Assembly (NCBI GenBank): GCA_013398955.1
Contig: VWPU01008508.1
Coordinates: 140,685 to 204,684 of the forward strand
Length of the DNA stretch: 64,000 bases
Source of the DNA: Callaeas wilsoni
Lineage: Eukaryota > Chordata > Aves > Passeriformes > Callaeidae
Direction: 5' to 3'
Positions 35,502 to 46,600 of the stretch are shown here, one piece after another. Numbering within the stretch: the stretch's first letter is position 1; each line of letters opens with the position of its first letter. Under the pieces are notes generated by a model. It did not search any database and was not told where the DNA came from. It saw only the letters and a program-made list of their open reading frames with translations. The translations under genes and the position numbers were made by a program.

Positions 35502-35632
35502 AAAAAAGGAAAAAAAAGAGGCAGGTTGAGAAGGACTGAAGAGAGGGAAGGGTGGGGTGAAGAAAGGTAGAAAGGATGGCAGGAAAAAAAAGGGGAGGAA
35601 GGGAGGAAGCAAGCAAGCAGAGAAATGACCAG
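35502..35632. repeat. Purine-rich (GA) tract
   Basis: About 130 bases of mostly A and G on the plus strand, including a run of eight A's and several ggaagggagg units. It shows long purine/pyrimidine asymmetry. No recognised retrotransposon tail. Confidence 0.8.
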
Positions 35633-36887
35633 AAAGACTAGTCAAAAACATGTTCCAATACTAACGAGAAAAGACACTATCAAAGAATTATTCATAAGAA
35701 ACACAACAACTCATCATGTAGAAAGTGTTTGCTAGAGCTGAAGTATTATCAAGGTAATAACCTAAGGAAGATTTTTCCAAGAGTTAAAAAAAAAAAGTTT
35801 TGTATGGAACAGAATCTTCTTTCTTTCCACCTCGAAAATCACAAGCAAGCTAGCAAAATGCAGTCAGCAATAAAATAAGAATGCTAAAATTCAAAGAGAG
35901 GGGCTGTACCTATAAATTAAAAAATAGACTAAAGTAGAGAACACTCAGTATCACTGTAGACAGCAAGGCAGAGATTGTGGTTATTTAGGCTGTTCACATG
36001 AAGTGCACAAGATTGTGGTGATAAAGTACAAGGAGATAATAGTTAAGGAGAAAACTGGCTGTGTTCTCAAAGCAGTTACACTTTCTGGGTTTGATCACAT
36101 TTATTACTCAGGGAAGTGGACAGTGTTTGATTATTAACACTGGCTGTGATAAGGAAGCGACATTGTTCTGTGAAGGCAGAGCAGAGTCATGACCAGCATA
36201 GATCAACCAGGATGTGCAGGACGCTGCTTCTCTTTCACTGCCAGAACAAGCACATAAGCATTCACTGTTCAGGAGCAAGTAGGAAAGCCCTGGAATTTTA
36301 AAGACTGCTAGTGCTCATTCTTTGCCTATGTGTGAGGAAGTTTATTTGCAGTTCAAGAGTTTCTTTCTTTAGGACTATTTATTGTCTTCTGTATGGTTTC
36401 AGAGCCAATGCTGGCATGAATGGTTTTCAGCAAAATCTCTCCAATGAAAAATTTCCTATGTGTTGATGAAATTTCCTGTGTGTCTTACCTTTCACAGAAA
36501 TCCTCTGGGCGAGTTCATCTCAAAAATCAGGAGAAGACATAGCAAGGACTAGACTTCCTAAAGTTTTCCTAAAACATTTATTTTGACAGATGTTAGCAAT
36601 ACAGCTGTAATACTCAACAAGTGATCTTCTTCAGAATCTTTTGCTTACAAGGTCTATACATTTCAAAATATTTTTCCACTTCAAATGCAATCAAATCCAC
36701 AAATCAGATTCTTGCATTTTTACCAGATCTTTAACAAATGCACTTATGGCTTACAGGAATGCTTTGAAATAGACAGTCCTAACATATTATCACAATATTT
36801 TCCTTTTTAATTTCTAAAAATACTCTTACAAATGAAGAAATGTTTTCTATCCATTATTTCTAGCAAGCCTGCAAGAACAAAAAATTA

Positions 36888-36926
36888 GATTTATTTCAAC
36901 AAACAATAATTTGATTTATTTCAACA
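36888..36926. repeat. 14-bp direct repeat
   Basis: GATTTATTTCAACA occurs at 36888-36901 and again at 36913-36926, an offset of 25 bp. Confidence 0.7.
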
Positions 36927-39473
36927 GAGTAATGATGTAACTTATTATAAATTAAAAAAAGGACCTTCAAATGATTTCCTGTCAGTTTAGAATAGCTACT
37001 ATGCAGGATGTCTTCCAATAATGTAATTACAACCTCAAACTAGACTTTACTAGCTATATAATATTTATAGCAAGGCCCTCAGGAAGGCTCTGGACATTTC
37101 TGGATATCAAACAGAATGATGGACTTTATAGAATAATTTGAAACGTTAAAAGAAGATGAAGATCTATTTTTGCATAGTTGAAACCTCATACAGCGTGGGT
37201 CATACCAATACATTTTAATACAAGCCAAATTCTGAGGACAGGTTTGAATTACTTTTGAAAAAGTAGGAAAAATAGATTTAGGAAGAAGTATCAATGAACC
37301 AACACATATGCTAGTCTTTTGAGAAACTAGAACATAAGTAGCAGAACCTAAGGCAAAATAATGAGTTTGGTTCAAATACACTATGCTTATTAAAAAGAAT
37401 AAGGATTGTTATCTCAGAACTGCCTGTTACAAACTTTGCAGCCTCAGCAGAACATAAAATGAACATTTTAATTCTACTACATTCATTACACAGCCTGCAG
37501 GGGCCATTTTGCGAATCTTGTCCGACCTCCTGCATAGCACAAGCAACAAGACTGCAATGAGTTCAATCTCATTGGGAAGACAGACTGGGGAAGTTTTTCT
37601 TCCACAAGTCTGTGGTTTTATCACAGACATTCAAGAAGTTCTATGAGGCAGTTTGGGAAAAGATGGGAGTGGTAAGCACATAGCTGTAACTAGGCATATC
37701 TAGAGCTGTCATTCTGCTTAAACTTACACAGACGAATACTTCTTCAGAGGCCTGCCTGTGCTATGGACTCTCAGCATCTTTTTTATACAGTTAGAAGAGA
37801 TCCCTGAAGAGAAACTCCATCAAATTCAATATGGCCTTCATTACATGGCATTTGTATACCTAAAATTATGGAATTTGGACTTTTATATAGCTCACGCTTT
37901 TAAAAATGCATTTAAAGTCTGTCTATCACATAAGAACCAAGGAAGAAAATTCCACTACTTTTCATACCTCACCAAGAAATACACAATACTGTTAAAACAG
38001 TGACAGAATCAAGAAACTATTTATTTTATATACAAGTTTATAATCCAATACAATATCCAAAATAACCTTTATCTTCTATAATTCATATGAACTATAAGAA
38101 TAAACTTTTCTATGCTATTCCACTCGTGAATAATGTAAATTATTGAAAACTATGTCTTACAACCTTGTTGAGTCTCACATCTGCATCTATTTAGTCCTCA
38201 GAATTATTTCAAACTTTACTAACATCAATTTTCCAAAATGCTGTTATTAACTAATAGAGAAATATATTCAGACTTTTTACATGGATGCAAATTTTGGTAT
38301 TACTTTACCAAAGCAAAATCATCCCTTCTAGAGTAAAAGCTTCTCCATATTCTTTGTTCTGTGATTTGACTTCTCAGAAGGATAAGTTGGGCATGTTTTC
38401 TTGCAAGGACGTTAAATTAAAAGCTCTAGTTAAGCTTTTTTCTCCTCCATTTTGTGAAGATACAGATGGTGTAAGAACTAGCATTTTCAGTTTGATGGTA
38501 GTCCTGCACTGCAGTATATTTCTCTCATGGCCTTCTACCTTGAGCAGTAAAATATTCCCCTCAGTTGATCCTTAAACACTGTGATGCACTGTGAATTTAG
38601 GCTGTAGCACATTGATGGCTCAGCTTGCGCTCCATAAACACAGCGATGGACAGGTTTGGAAAATATGAAGTTAAAGTCAGTCTTGGTTATAAAGTAAACA
38701 TTATGTCTATATTTTCTTTTTTTTCCTAATTAAATAATTTAATTTTAACATAATTTTAAACCTGAAATGGTAAAGGGCCTGAAAAATGCTTTCTTATTAT
38801 ACATGTTAAAGTTGTTAGGGGAATAGTGAGATGCAGTAGTGTAATTTTGCTGGTAAAAATTCATAAGGTTTCCCTCTGGCTAGAATGTAGTATTTGCTTT
38901 AAAATCAAACAATAAGTCAAACTGCTGAACAGAATAGGTAAGTTTATTACTTCTGATTATAAGAAAAGGATTATGGTTCCTCTTTTGGGCTTCCAAAGGC
39001 ATCTTTAAAATTCCTAAGATAAATATGTTTGGTTCTCAATTCAGACACAGCATAATAACAAGTGACATATTTCAGGCAAAGATGTCAGTAAATTCTACAA
39101 ACTAATTAAAAATTGTATTTACAGAGATCACTTTCCCATCACTGAAATCTTGACAACCCTAGGGTGGAAATCAGCAACACTTACAACTAAAACACAGAAA
39201 GCAGTATGCTCAACATGGAAATGTTGTGTTCCCTTGAAACCAGTAAAAATGTAGACAGGCAGAAAACATAAGCTCTAGTGCAATTTAGCCAGTACATTAG
39301 GTCAATGCTTCAAAACAAATCTGTATCATTTTGCGTTTAGAAAAAATACACATAATGGCTAAAAGAATCAGCATGTATATCTGCATTGCATTCAGGGCCA
39401 TTAGCCAAATGAGGTAGAGCAATCTACGCATTTGCACCTTGTTCCAAAACTGGAATGAGCAGAGCTGAAGTTG

Positions 39474-39478
39474 AACAC
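39474..39478. repeat. Left target-site duplication AACAC
   Basis: The same five bases occur at 40123-40127, immediately after the LTR. Confidence 0.7.
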
Positions 39479-40122
39479 TGTCTTAGGGTGATTCTATGAC
39501 AATACTGTATTCTCCATAGCCTGCTTGATCTCTAGTGTACCTTTAAATTGCAAAGAGGGGAGAGAGAAGCCGAGAGAACTTTTCAAAGCGGCCAGCTTGA
39601 CCTTGTAACTAGAATGTTTTGCATTCTTTTCTCTCTCGATTCTGACAACAGTTGGTTGGTTAGAGGAATTTTGCTCTCTAGTCTCTTCGGCTTTCAGCGG
39701 AGAAGGGACTGTGATCTGCCTCAGCGGCTTCTTTTCCTTTTTGGACTGTTTTTGGCTTGCTTTTCATCTGATATCAGCTGTCATCTCCGGACCTGCTTGG
39801 CGGGACCCTCCAAGGGGATCGTCGGACCCTGCCTGGCCGGCCTGGCCCAGTGTAGGACTGCAGGTTTTACCTACAGAAAGAACTCTAAAATCCATAGTCC
39901 TCTTTTAGGGGACAGGGGAGGGGGTTACAATATCCTTTTTTCCACGTGACAGCGGGGGACTCTGTTTTGTTAAACAAATAGTTTTTTTCACTTTCACTCG
40001 AGAAATTATTTTCCCGAACCCGTGAGGGAGGTGCTGCCGGGGCCTGCTTGCCTGGCAGGCAAGAGAGAGAAAGACACCCCTCTCGGGTTGTTTCCTCCTG
40101 GATTTGTGTCCAAACCGGCACA
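39479..40122 (+). mobile_element. Family A solo LTR, copy 2, plus strand
   Basis: It runs from TGTCTTAGGGTGATTCTATG to ..CCAAACCGGCACA (644 bp) with TG...CA ends and is flanked by the 5-bp repeat AACAC (39474-39478 and 40123-40127). The same element is present inverted at 14185-14842, and similarity stops at exactly these ends. Conserved internal blocks include gactgtgatctgcctcag, cctttttggactgtttttggcttgc, ggatcgtcggaccctgcctggcc and the cttgcc..ggcaggcaagag palindrome-like block. A 5-bp duplication fits ERVL-type insertion; that class is inferred. No AATAAA was found inside it, so the U3/R/U5 division is unclear. Reading frames of up to 133 codons inside it are accidental. The GC-rich flank to the right (40128-40240, containing ttggtgcctcacatccc) looks slightly like a tRNA-primer site, but it lies about 50 bp beyond the LTR end, too far for a real one. 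Confidence 0.88.
39986..39995 (-). promoter_or_regulatory. ISRE-like motif in family A LTR
   Basis: TTTCACTTTC here reads GAAAGTGAAA on the minus strand, an exact GAAANNGAAA match at the place equivalent to 14314-14323 in copy 1. Function is inferred only. Confidence 0.35.
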
Positions 40123-41940
40123 AACACTCCAGACTTACGTGCTTCAGGGCAACGGGGCTCGGCAAAGGTTATTGGTGCCTCACATCCCGTCCTAGACAGC
40201 AACTCCGCTTTGTCTGTCCTAGGCCTTCACAGAGCAGCAGCCTTACTGGTGTTGAAGAAAATGCTGAGGGTCTGAAAATCATCAAAGTATCTCCATGTGT
40301 AAGCTTTCTCCTCAGTCTCCCAAGCTGGAATGAACAGACAGTTTTTCTCTGACATGTTGGAGCTCACATTTCAGTTCTCATGCACATATTTTTCTTACAG
40401 GCAGCCCAAGGTCATGTTTTCATTTGTTACATTTTTGTACCCTGTTACAATTTAGCACATTCATAGTCTATTAAGACCCCAAGAACAAGTCTGTTGCAAG
40501 GATGTGTGTAAGATGGTGTGCAAAGGCCCCTGCAGAAGATGAGCTGATATAAAAATATCAGAGTGAAGGGCTGACTCCAGGCGTTTACTGCCAGAGGCTG
40601 CTCTTCCTGTCAGTGTAGGTGACGCTGAACAAATGAAGGAATGCAAGGTAATTGTATAATTTAAATAGACAAAATAGGACAACCACAAATCTAGGCATTA
40701 AAAAATATCTCACAGGAAGACTCTCAACTCTGTTTTGTCTGTTTTTCTTTTTTTTTTTTCCTGAGATGTTTATCCTCTTTTAGCCCTTTCTCAGACCTCA
40801 TGCCAGAACAATGATATCAAAAAATGTTACCAGCACAGTTATCTTACCTGTACAGATTATGAATGCTCTTCTACACAATTAATATATAATTTTAAACCAG
40901 TATTTGTTTTCATGTATGTTTTTTAAATTAAGGTTAAAGTGAGTTAGTTTAAAATTAAGTCATATCATAAATAAAATTCTCATGTCATTTAACCTTAATT
41001 TATATTCTCCTTTTTTTTTACTTTCTTCAAAATAATTATCTTCTATATCCCTGTCATTCCCTTGGTAATTTCCTTCACTGCTTGATTTACAAAATGGTAT
41101 TAAGAAGGGCAGTAGAGTATGAATGGGCTAAGATATAATAATTTTGTTTATTGTTTTACAGCTTATAGGGAGCAATTTGTTTTATGAAGCAGCAGAGAAG
41201 AAAACAGGCACTATTCTGGAAATTAAAGGTCTGCCAGCGTGATGCACAATTCTCTCCTGAATTGAAGATTAATTAAATACCTTTTAAAAAATCAAAGTAA
41301 ATGTCAGAGAGCTGAAATTAAAGAATATAGAATAACCATTACAAGCATAGCTAAGACAAAATAATTTAAAATATTATCATAAATAATGCTTCATTATATC
41401 TGAAAAAATAATCCTCTCTTTTTCAGGTCTGGGATTCCGCATAAACAGACATTGATATGGTAACAATGATATTTTGGTGTGCACTTAATTAATGTGGGTT
41501 TAGAATGGAGCATGTTGCTTTCCTCTCATGTATATTAAACTAACAATTTCCAAATAAATAACCAGGGAATTTATTCATGTAAATGGATTTGATTGATGAA
41601 AGTCCTCTAGAACTTTGTTTCTCTAGAGAAAGAGGAACTCTGAATGTTTTAAATTGAAAAGACACAGTCTGAAATACTGAAAAATTGTTAACTGTCAGGG
41701 CAAATGTAGGACATCATGAATGAAATTTTTCTCCCACCAAAATACTTTTGCACTATTTCATGATTTAAGTGTTGACTGCTGAGGAAGTTAAGCCTTTTTT
41801 AAATAAAAAGGACCAAGAGACACTGGAAGGCTTCTTTTCAATTTGCATTTTGGTAAAGAGCACACTAGGAGGGGAGAAGGAAGAGTCTTAAACATTGTAA
41901 ATACAAAAAGCAACAAAGAGTAGCTGCTGTCTTGCAGCGT
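40123..41940. other. Unique DNA, no gene seen
   Basis: The first 120 bp are GC-richer. The remainder is AT-rich, with a T-run near 40747-40760. No supported gene or transposon. Confidence 0.5.
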
Positions 41941-41942
41941 TC

Positions 41943-42052
41943 TTTTGCACTTTTCCTTCTCTATCCTAATGTTTACATGTGCCATTTTCTTTTTGCACTT
42001 TTCCTTCTCTATCCTAATGTTTACATGTGCCCTTTTCTTTTTGCACTCTTCC
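41943..42052. repeat. 48-bp tandem repeat, about 2.3 copies
   Basis: The unit beginning gcacttttccttctctatcc starts at 41947, again at 41995 and partially at 42043, exactly 48 bp apart. The first two copies are nearly identical. As 48 is a multiple of three, the plus frame at 41932-42129 stays open and would encode a hydrophobic 16-residue repeat (FALFLLYPNVYMC-type). That frame has no other sign of being coding. Near identity suggests a recent duplication and likely length polymorphism. Confidence 0.9.
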
Positions 42053-43519
42053 TAGTCTTTTGTTTCACATTCCAGGTCTTTACATCCCCCTCTTCCTCTT
42101 CTACATATTTTCTTTTTGCAGCTTTTTAAATTTTCTAATTCCCCTGTTATAACTTCTGTACTGTAACTTTGTTTAGGTCATCAAGACGTTGAAGAGCTGT
42201 GTGAAAACATAACCTCACCCTTTGCTTGCAAGCACTGGTGAGCACAGCCCAGCTAGGCTAGCACAACGCTCCTTTTAGGCAGAGACAGAGAGACTCTTTC
42301 CTGCCTTCTTTTGCTCACTCAGTTGCTGTCTTGTCTTCCTTCCTGGATAGGGTTTTTAATGATTTATAATTGTTTACAGCCTCTAGGTTCTGGTCAAAAA
42401 TTTCCCAGTATTCTGAAATGTCACATGCCCCACTTAGTAGACGAGGTAGTATTACATGATGACAGACAAGACTAAATCAAAGGCACTGCATACATGGATA
42501 CTAAAATATTTTAGTGAACCTACAGATGAAAGAAGGATATTAAAGTCACTGAATACACTCTTCAAGGAGTCTTAAGCAGCAGAGAGCTGTGCTTAGGACA
42601 TAGGCAAAGAAAAAAGGAGGAAATCAGATGGTGTATTGACTTGTGTTGATTAGAAACTCTTTCACTGGGCTTCTAAAGATAGATATTCTTTTGAGAAATG
42701 ACAGGGGGTTTTAGCTCAGCAAGTATGTGCATTATGTGCATCAGACTTACTGAGAACAAATTCTTACTGTGAATTATCAGTCAAGCATCTCAGTTCTCTA
42801 AATACATCTACTTATGAATTTGCATTTGAACAGGATGTGAAGCTGAACTGTATGCATCTATTTTAGATAACATACTCAAGCTTTGAGGGAGAAAATCTTT
42901 TGCAGACCTACAAAACTTTTATCATTTTTGTCTAATTTTTTTTGCTTGCCATTTTAAATATAAAAGACAGAAGCCTACTTCTAGAGGTAATTCACTGAGT
43001 TGTGGAGACAAGTAAACAAAAATGTGAAAGAATAAGCATTATATTAATAATCCTTCTTTTACAGCTTGTTCATTTGTACATTTCAATGGATGCTGTTGTC
43101 ATGTGTATGAGGATGTGTGTTTTATGAAATAGATTTTTAAGTAAGACAATGGAGATCAATTTTAAGATTGTATTTTACTGAAGTTTCTATTAAGCACATT
43201 TGGGAGGAACTCAAAATAGCTGGCTATTGAATAAGATGTCCAGAAGGAAGTTTTAACAGTTGTGTCCTCTTTTAAATTGTCAAGAGAGCACAAAGCTTGC
43301 ATGGCTTGAACAGATCTTTCAAAATACAACAGGAACAAAAAGGATAGGGAGCAGATAATTGATGATGTATTTCTACATCGGTCAGCTCCTGCTGATATTA
43401 ATAAGCTGCTTCTAAAAGACCTTGAGGACCTTCAGGAGAAATTGGAGTCATGCTCACTTGCATCCATTTGTTTATTTTTGACATATCCGTCAAGATGATT
43501 CTGGTTATTTTTGTTCGCA
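42053..43519. other. Unique DNA, no gene seen
   Basis: It begins pyrimidine-rich (to about 42150). No repeat or exon recognised. Confidence 0.5.
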
Positions 43520-43645
43520 GGATCACAAAACAACAGAATGTTTGTGATTGGAAGGGACCTCCTGAGGTCACCTGGTCCAACACCCCTGCTCCACCACGAA
43601 CACCTAGAGTCAGTTGCCCAGCACCATGTCCAGATGTCATTTGAA
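43520..43645 (-). mobile_element. CR1-like LINE 3' fragment, reverse
   Basis: Tggaagggacctcctgaggtc, acctggtccaacacccctgctcc, gaacacctagagtcagttgcccagcacc and atgtccagatg is the complement of a CR1 3' UTR (..catctagtccaaccccctgctc..cagggtcacctagagcaggttgcccaggaccacgtccag). The octamer end on the left is degraded. Confidence 0.83.
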
Positions 43646-46600
43646 CATCTTCTTTTTCATCTGACTTTCAGTTAATTAATTTTTATTGAGCTACTGAATT
43701 TTTTTACTTATTTAAAATTGTCCTTTTTTCCTATATCAGTCAAATGGTTATAGTTAGCAGTTGTCATCTTGAAATCTGAGGACCACATAAACTAGTGGGA
43801 AATCCCATCCCTGATTTGATATTAAGGCAGAAAACCTTTGGGGAGCTATGCTAACCTGCCACAATTTGGCAATTTTTAGAGAAAATCTTCTGATGCTTCA
43901 TACCTGGAAAAAACCCTTTCTTCTCAGTGTTCTTTGGGCTTTGCTTAAAAAAGATCTGTATTATCTCTTGCTGGCACTATTTTACACATTGCACATTTTT
44001 GTAGTCCACAAGTATTGCTACAGTTTGTTCACTTTTTCATGTTTAAATAATTGCTGAGCTTACATCTATCCTTCATGATCAGCTAACTGTGCTCAAGGAA
44101 ATAACTCTCAGTAGTCAGGCAAAAGATGTGCCCACACATCAAAGAGATTACAATACATACTGGAGTTTAGGAGATTTAAGGCTTCTAACACTACCTCTAC
44201 TATAAAGATAACACCATAATCTCTGTAGTAAAAGTAGAAAAGCAAATTATGGGTGGCTAGGCATCAATAAATCTGAAGACACTACTGAATTTCTTGTAGA
44301 GGTGAATAAAAACCAAACTCATTGGCAAACACACAGATCTTGCCTTCCATATATTGCAGGCTCTTTGACTGTTTCAGAAATAATTTTTTTCCATTGCATA
44401 TATACTTTTTTCCAGCTATCTCAGGGATGTATGAAGATATGAAAAACATGCCAGAACATTATTGGCACTGAATTGTAAAGCAGATTTGAGTTGTGTTCTA
44501 CTTCTCTGCAGTTTTATGTGAGCTTTGACTTTATCTTAACGATTCCCACAACTCCTTCTCTCCTCCTCTATTTGGTGTTCACCAAGAGGAAATAATTTTA
44601 CTTCAGTGGGTACTTAATCTAGGTCTGAGTACATTTCAGACTTGACATATGAAGCTATTTGCTCAAAAGTATTTTCAAGCTAGTTTTTTAACTTGAATAT
44701 AATTTATATTCATTACCACACAATGATTTTGCATTGAAACTTTGTACTAATAAGTGCTCTACTAGGTGCTATATACTTATGTTTTCTTCTACTTCCATTA
44801 TTTCTCTTGTTTACCTACCTGAGACATAAAAAGAATTTAAACAGTTAATATATGTCAGCAAAGATACAATAGGTTTCCAGGTATGCAAGTGTGACAGATG
44901 TGAGTTATTTTTTACACAAGAATAAATCACTCTGCCCTTTAGCTGCCAGGCTGTCAGCTTCACCTGTGTAATTTGGAGAGAGTATTTCCTAATTTTCATA
45001 AAATGGCAGATTTCAGGTCCACAGATTTCTTTGTGAATAATTGCTGGTTTCAAAGGAGTCAATGCTTTCCTTTCATAATGGTCTTTAACATCTTGGGAAT
45101 TAATTCTATTTTGTAGAAAGAAACTTCCACACCCACATTTTCAAAGTCTTGGCAATTAACCCAATCCATGAAAGGGGAAACAAAAAATGTAAAACCTGAG
45201 ATTTTCCTAGTACAAATTTTACTTACACCATGTATTATAGGAGACTTATTTTTATATCATGTCTTTCAGGAATATGGCACAATTAACTATGTTTAGCTAC
45301 CAAGGAATCTAATGGGGTTTAGACACCTGGGAAACCTTCATAAATGTGACCTCTCATGCTAAATTCAAACCATTTGTATTCTTCGTGCCTTAGCTAAATT
45401 CAGCCAAGATAAAACTGGGCTTCTTTTTCTTCACCTTTCAGATACGAGATGTCTGCATCACAGGATTTTACATTACTTAGTTCTGTTACTCATTCATCAT
45501 TTTTCATCAATTTTTTTGAGATTCTCAAATGAAAGATGTTGAAAAAATGAGATTTTTTTCTTATCATAACAGGATTGTAAATACATATGTAAAGTAAAGG
45601 ACAGGTGGATACCTGAAATGTAAGGACCTTTGAGGATGTAAGGGTTTTGAGCGTATCTAGTAAACAGCTCTTCAAATTAAGAAAAAATGTCAAAAGACTG
45701 AAAAACTAATAAACTGAACACCAAGGTACACAAAGCCTAATCAAAGATAATGATGAAAATAACAAAAATGAGAACACTTAGATCTCTGATTGATGTACTC
45801 CGGTGAATAAGGATCTGCCACCAGTTACTTCCACCTAATCATCTGGAAAGGACCAGGCAGTCTGTGCTGCACATGTCTGTGACAGTGATGTTGTTTTTGT
45901 GGCTGAAGGTACTGCTCTGCTTCTACTGGTCTGTGAGACTGCCTGGAAAGTCGGACTCATTCAAACAAATTCATTTGAATAGAGGCAAATGAAAAACTGT
46001 TCTAGTTTTCCCCCGGAAGTAAGTAATCTTAGCTAACATTAACTGCCTCAAATGCAGGTTTTCAGTCAGAGGAGTCTCTGGACAGTCAATTCATGCATGT
46101 TAGCACTGGATTAAACAACTTCTGTAGGTAACCATCTCTGTTCATTCACAGCAGAAGGAACTGAGGTAACTTAAGAAAGAAAAGGAAATTTTAAAAGACT
46201 AAGGTTAACCGAGAGAAAATCTTGACCTTAGGCACCAAAAAAGGAGAGAAGGCTGTTTTTCTGAAATAAAAACCATTTAGAAATCATAGAAATTCCAGAG
46301 CAAAGCTGTAATTTTTAGACTCTCCGTGTATACATGAGGTGGAAGTAATTAGGGAGATAGTCCTTTTTCACACAGTGTTGATAAGATCAATATAATAGAT
46401 CGTTACCAAAAGAGCCTTCTTAAACAATTCGAAGAGGACGCTGGCAAACTAGAGATTCTGCAGGAGAAGTTATTAAAAAAGAGTTCAAGTGTTCAGTATG
46501 CACAGGGTACATGTCATTTTAGGAGATCATCACATGAATCCCTAAGGGTATCTAGATCTCTGAAACACATTTAAATGTATGTGAAATATATATTTCCCAT

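Larger units (their letters stand above)
29721..39478. other. 9.8-kb repeat-poor, gene-free stretch
   Basis: I recognise no CR1, LTR, RNA gene or coding exon. Local features: a GC-richer, unclassified piece at about 30840-31310, a C-run at 33872-33885, a 16-bp tandem duplication at 33349-33380, a perfect inverted repeat at 34767-34791, a purine-rich tract at 35502-35632 and a 14-bp direct repeat at 36888-36926. Overlapping minus-strand frames at 37079-37630 (up to 100 codons) show no domain. Confidence 0.5.

Noticed and set aside
37079..37630. Chain of minus-strand frames (67-100 codons)
   Set aside because: Different frames overlap without a consistent splice order, and no family resemblance.
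40168..40190. Possible retroviral primer-binding site (ttggtgcctcacatccc)
   Set aside because: It lies about 50 bp past the LTR end fixed by homology and by the AACAC duplication, and beyond TGGTGCC I could not match a tRNA 3' end.
39548..40352. Open frames up to 133 codons around the second LTR
   Set aside because: Same reason: LTR sequence and its GC-rich flank, with no retroviral or host domain.
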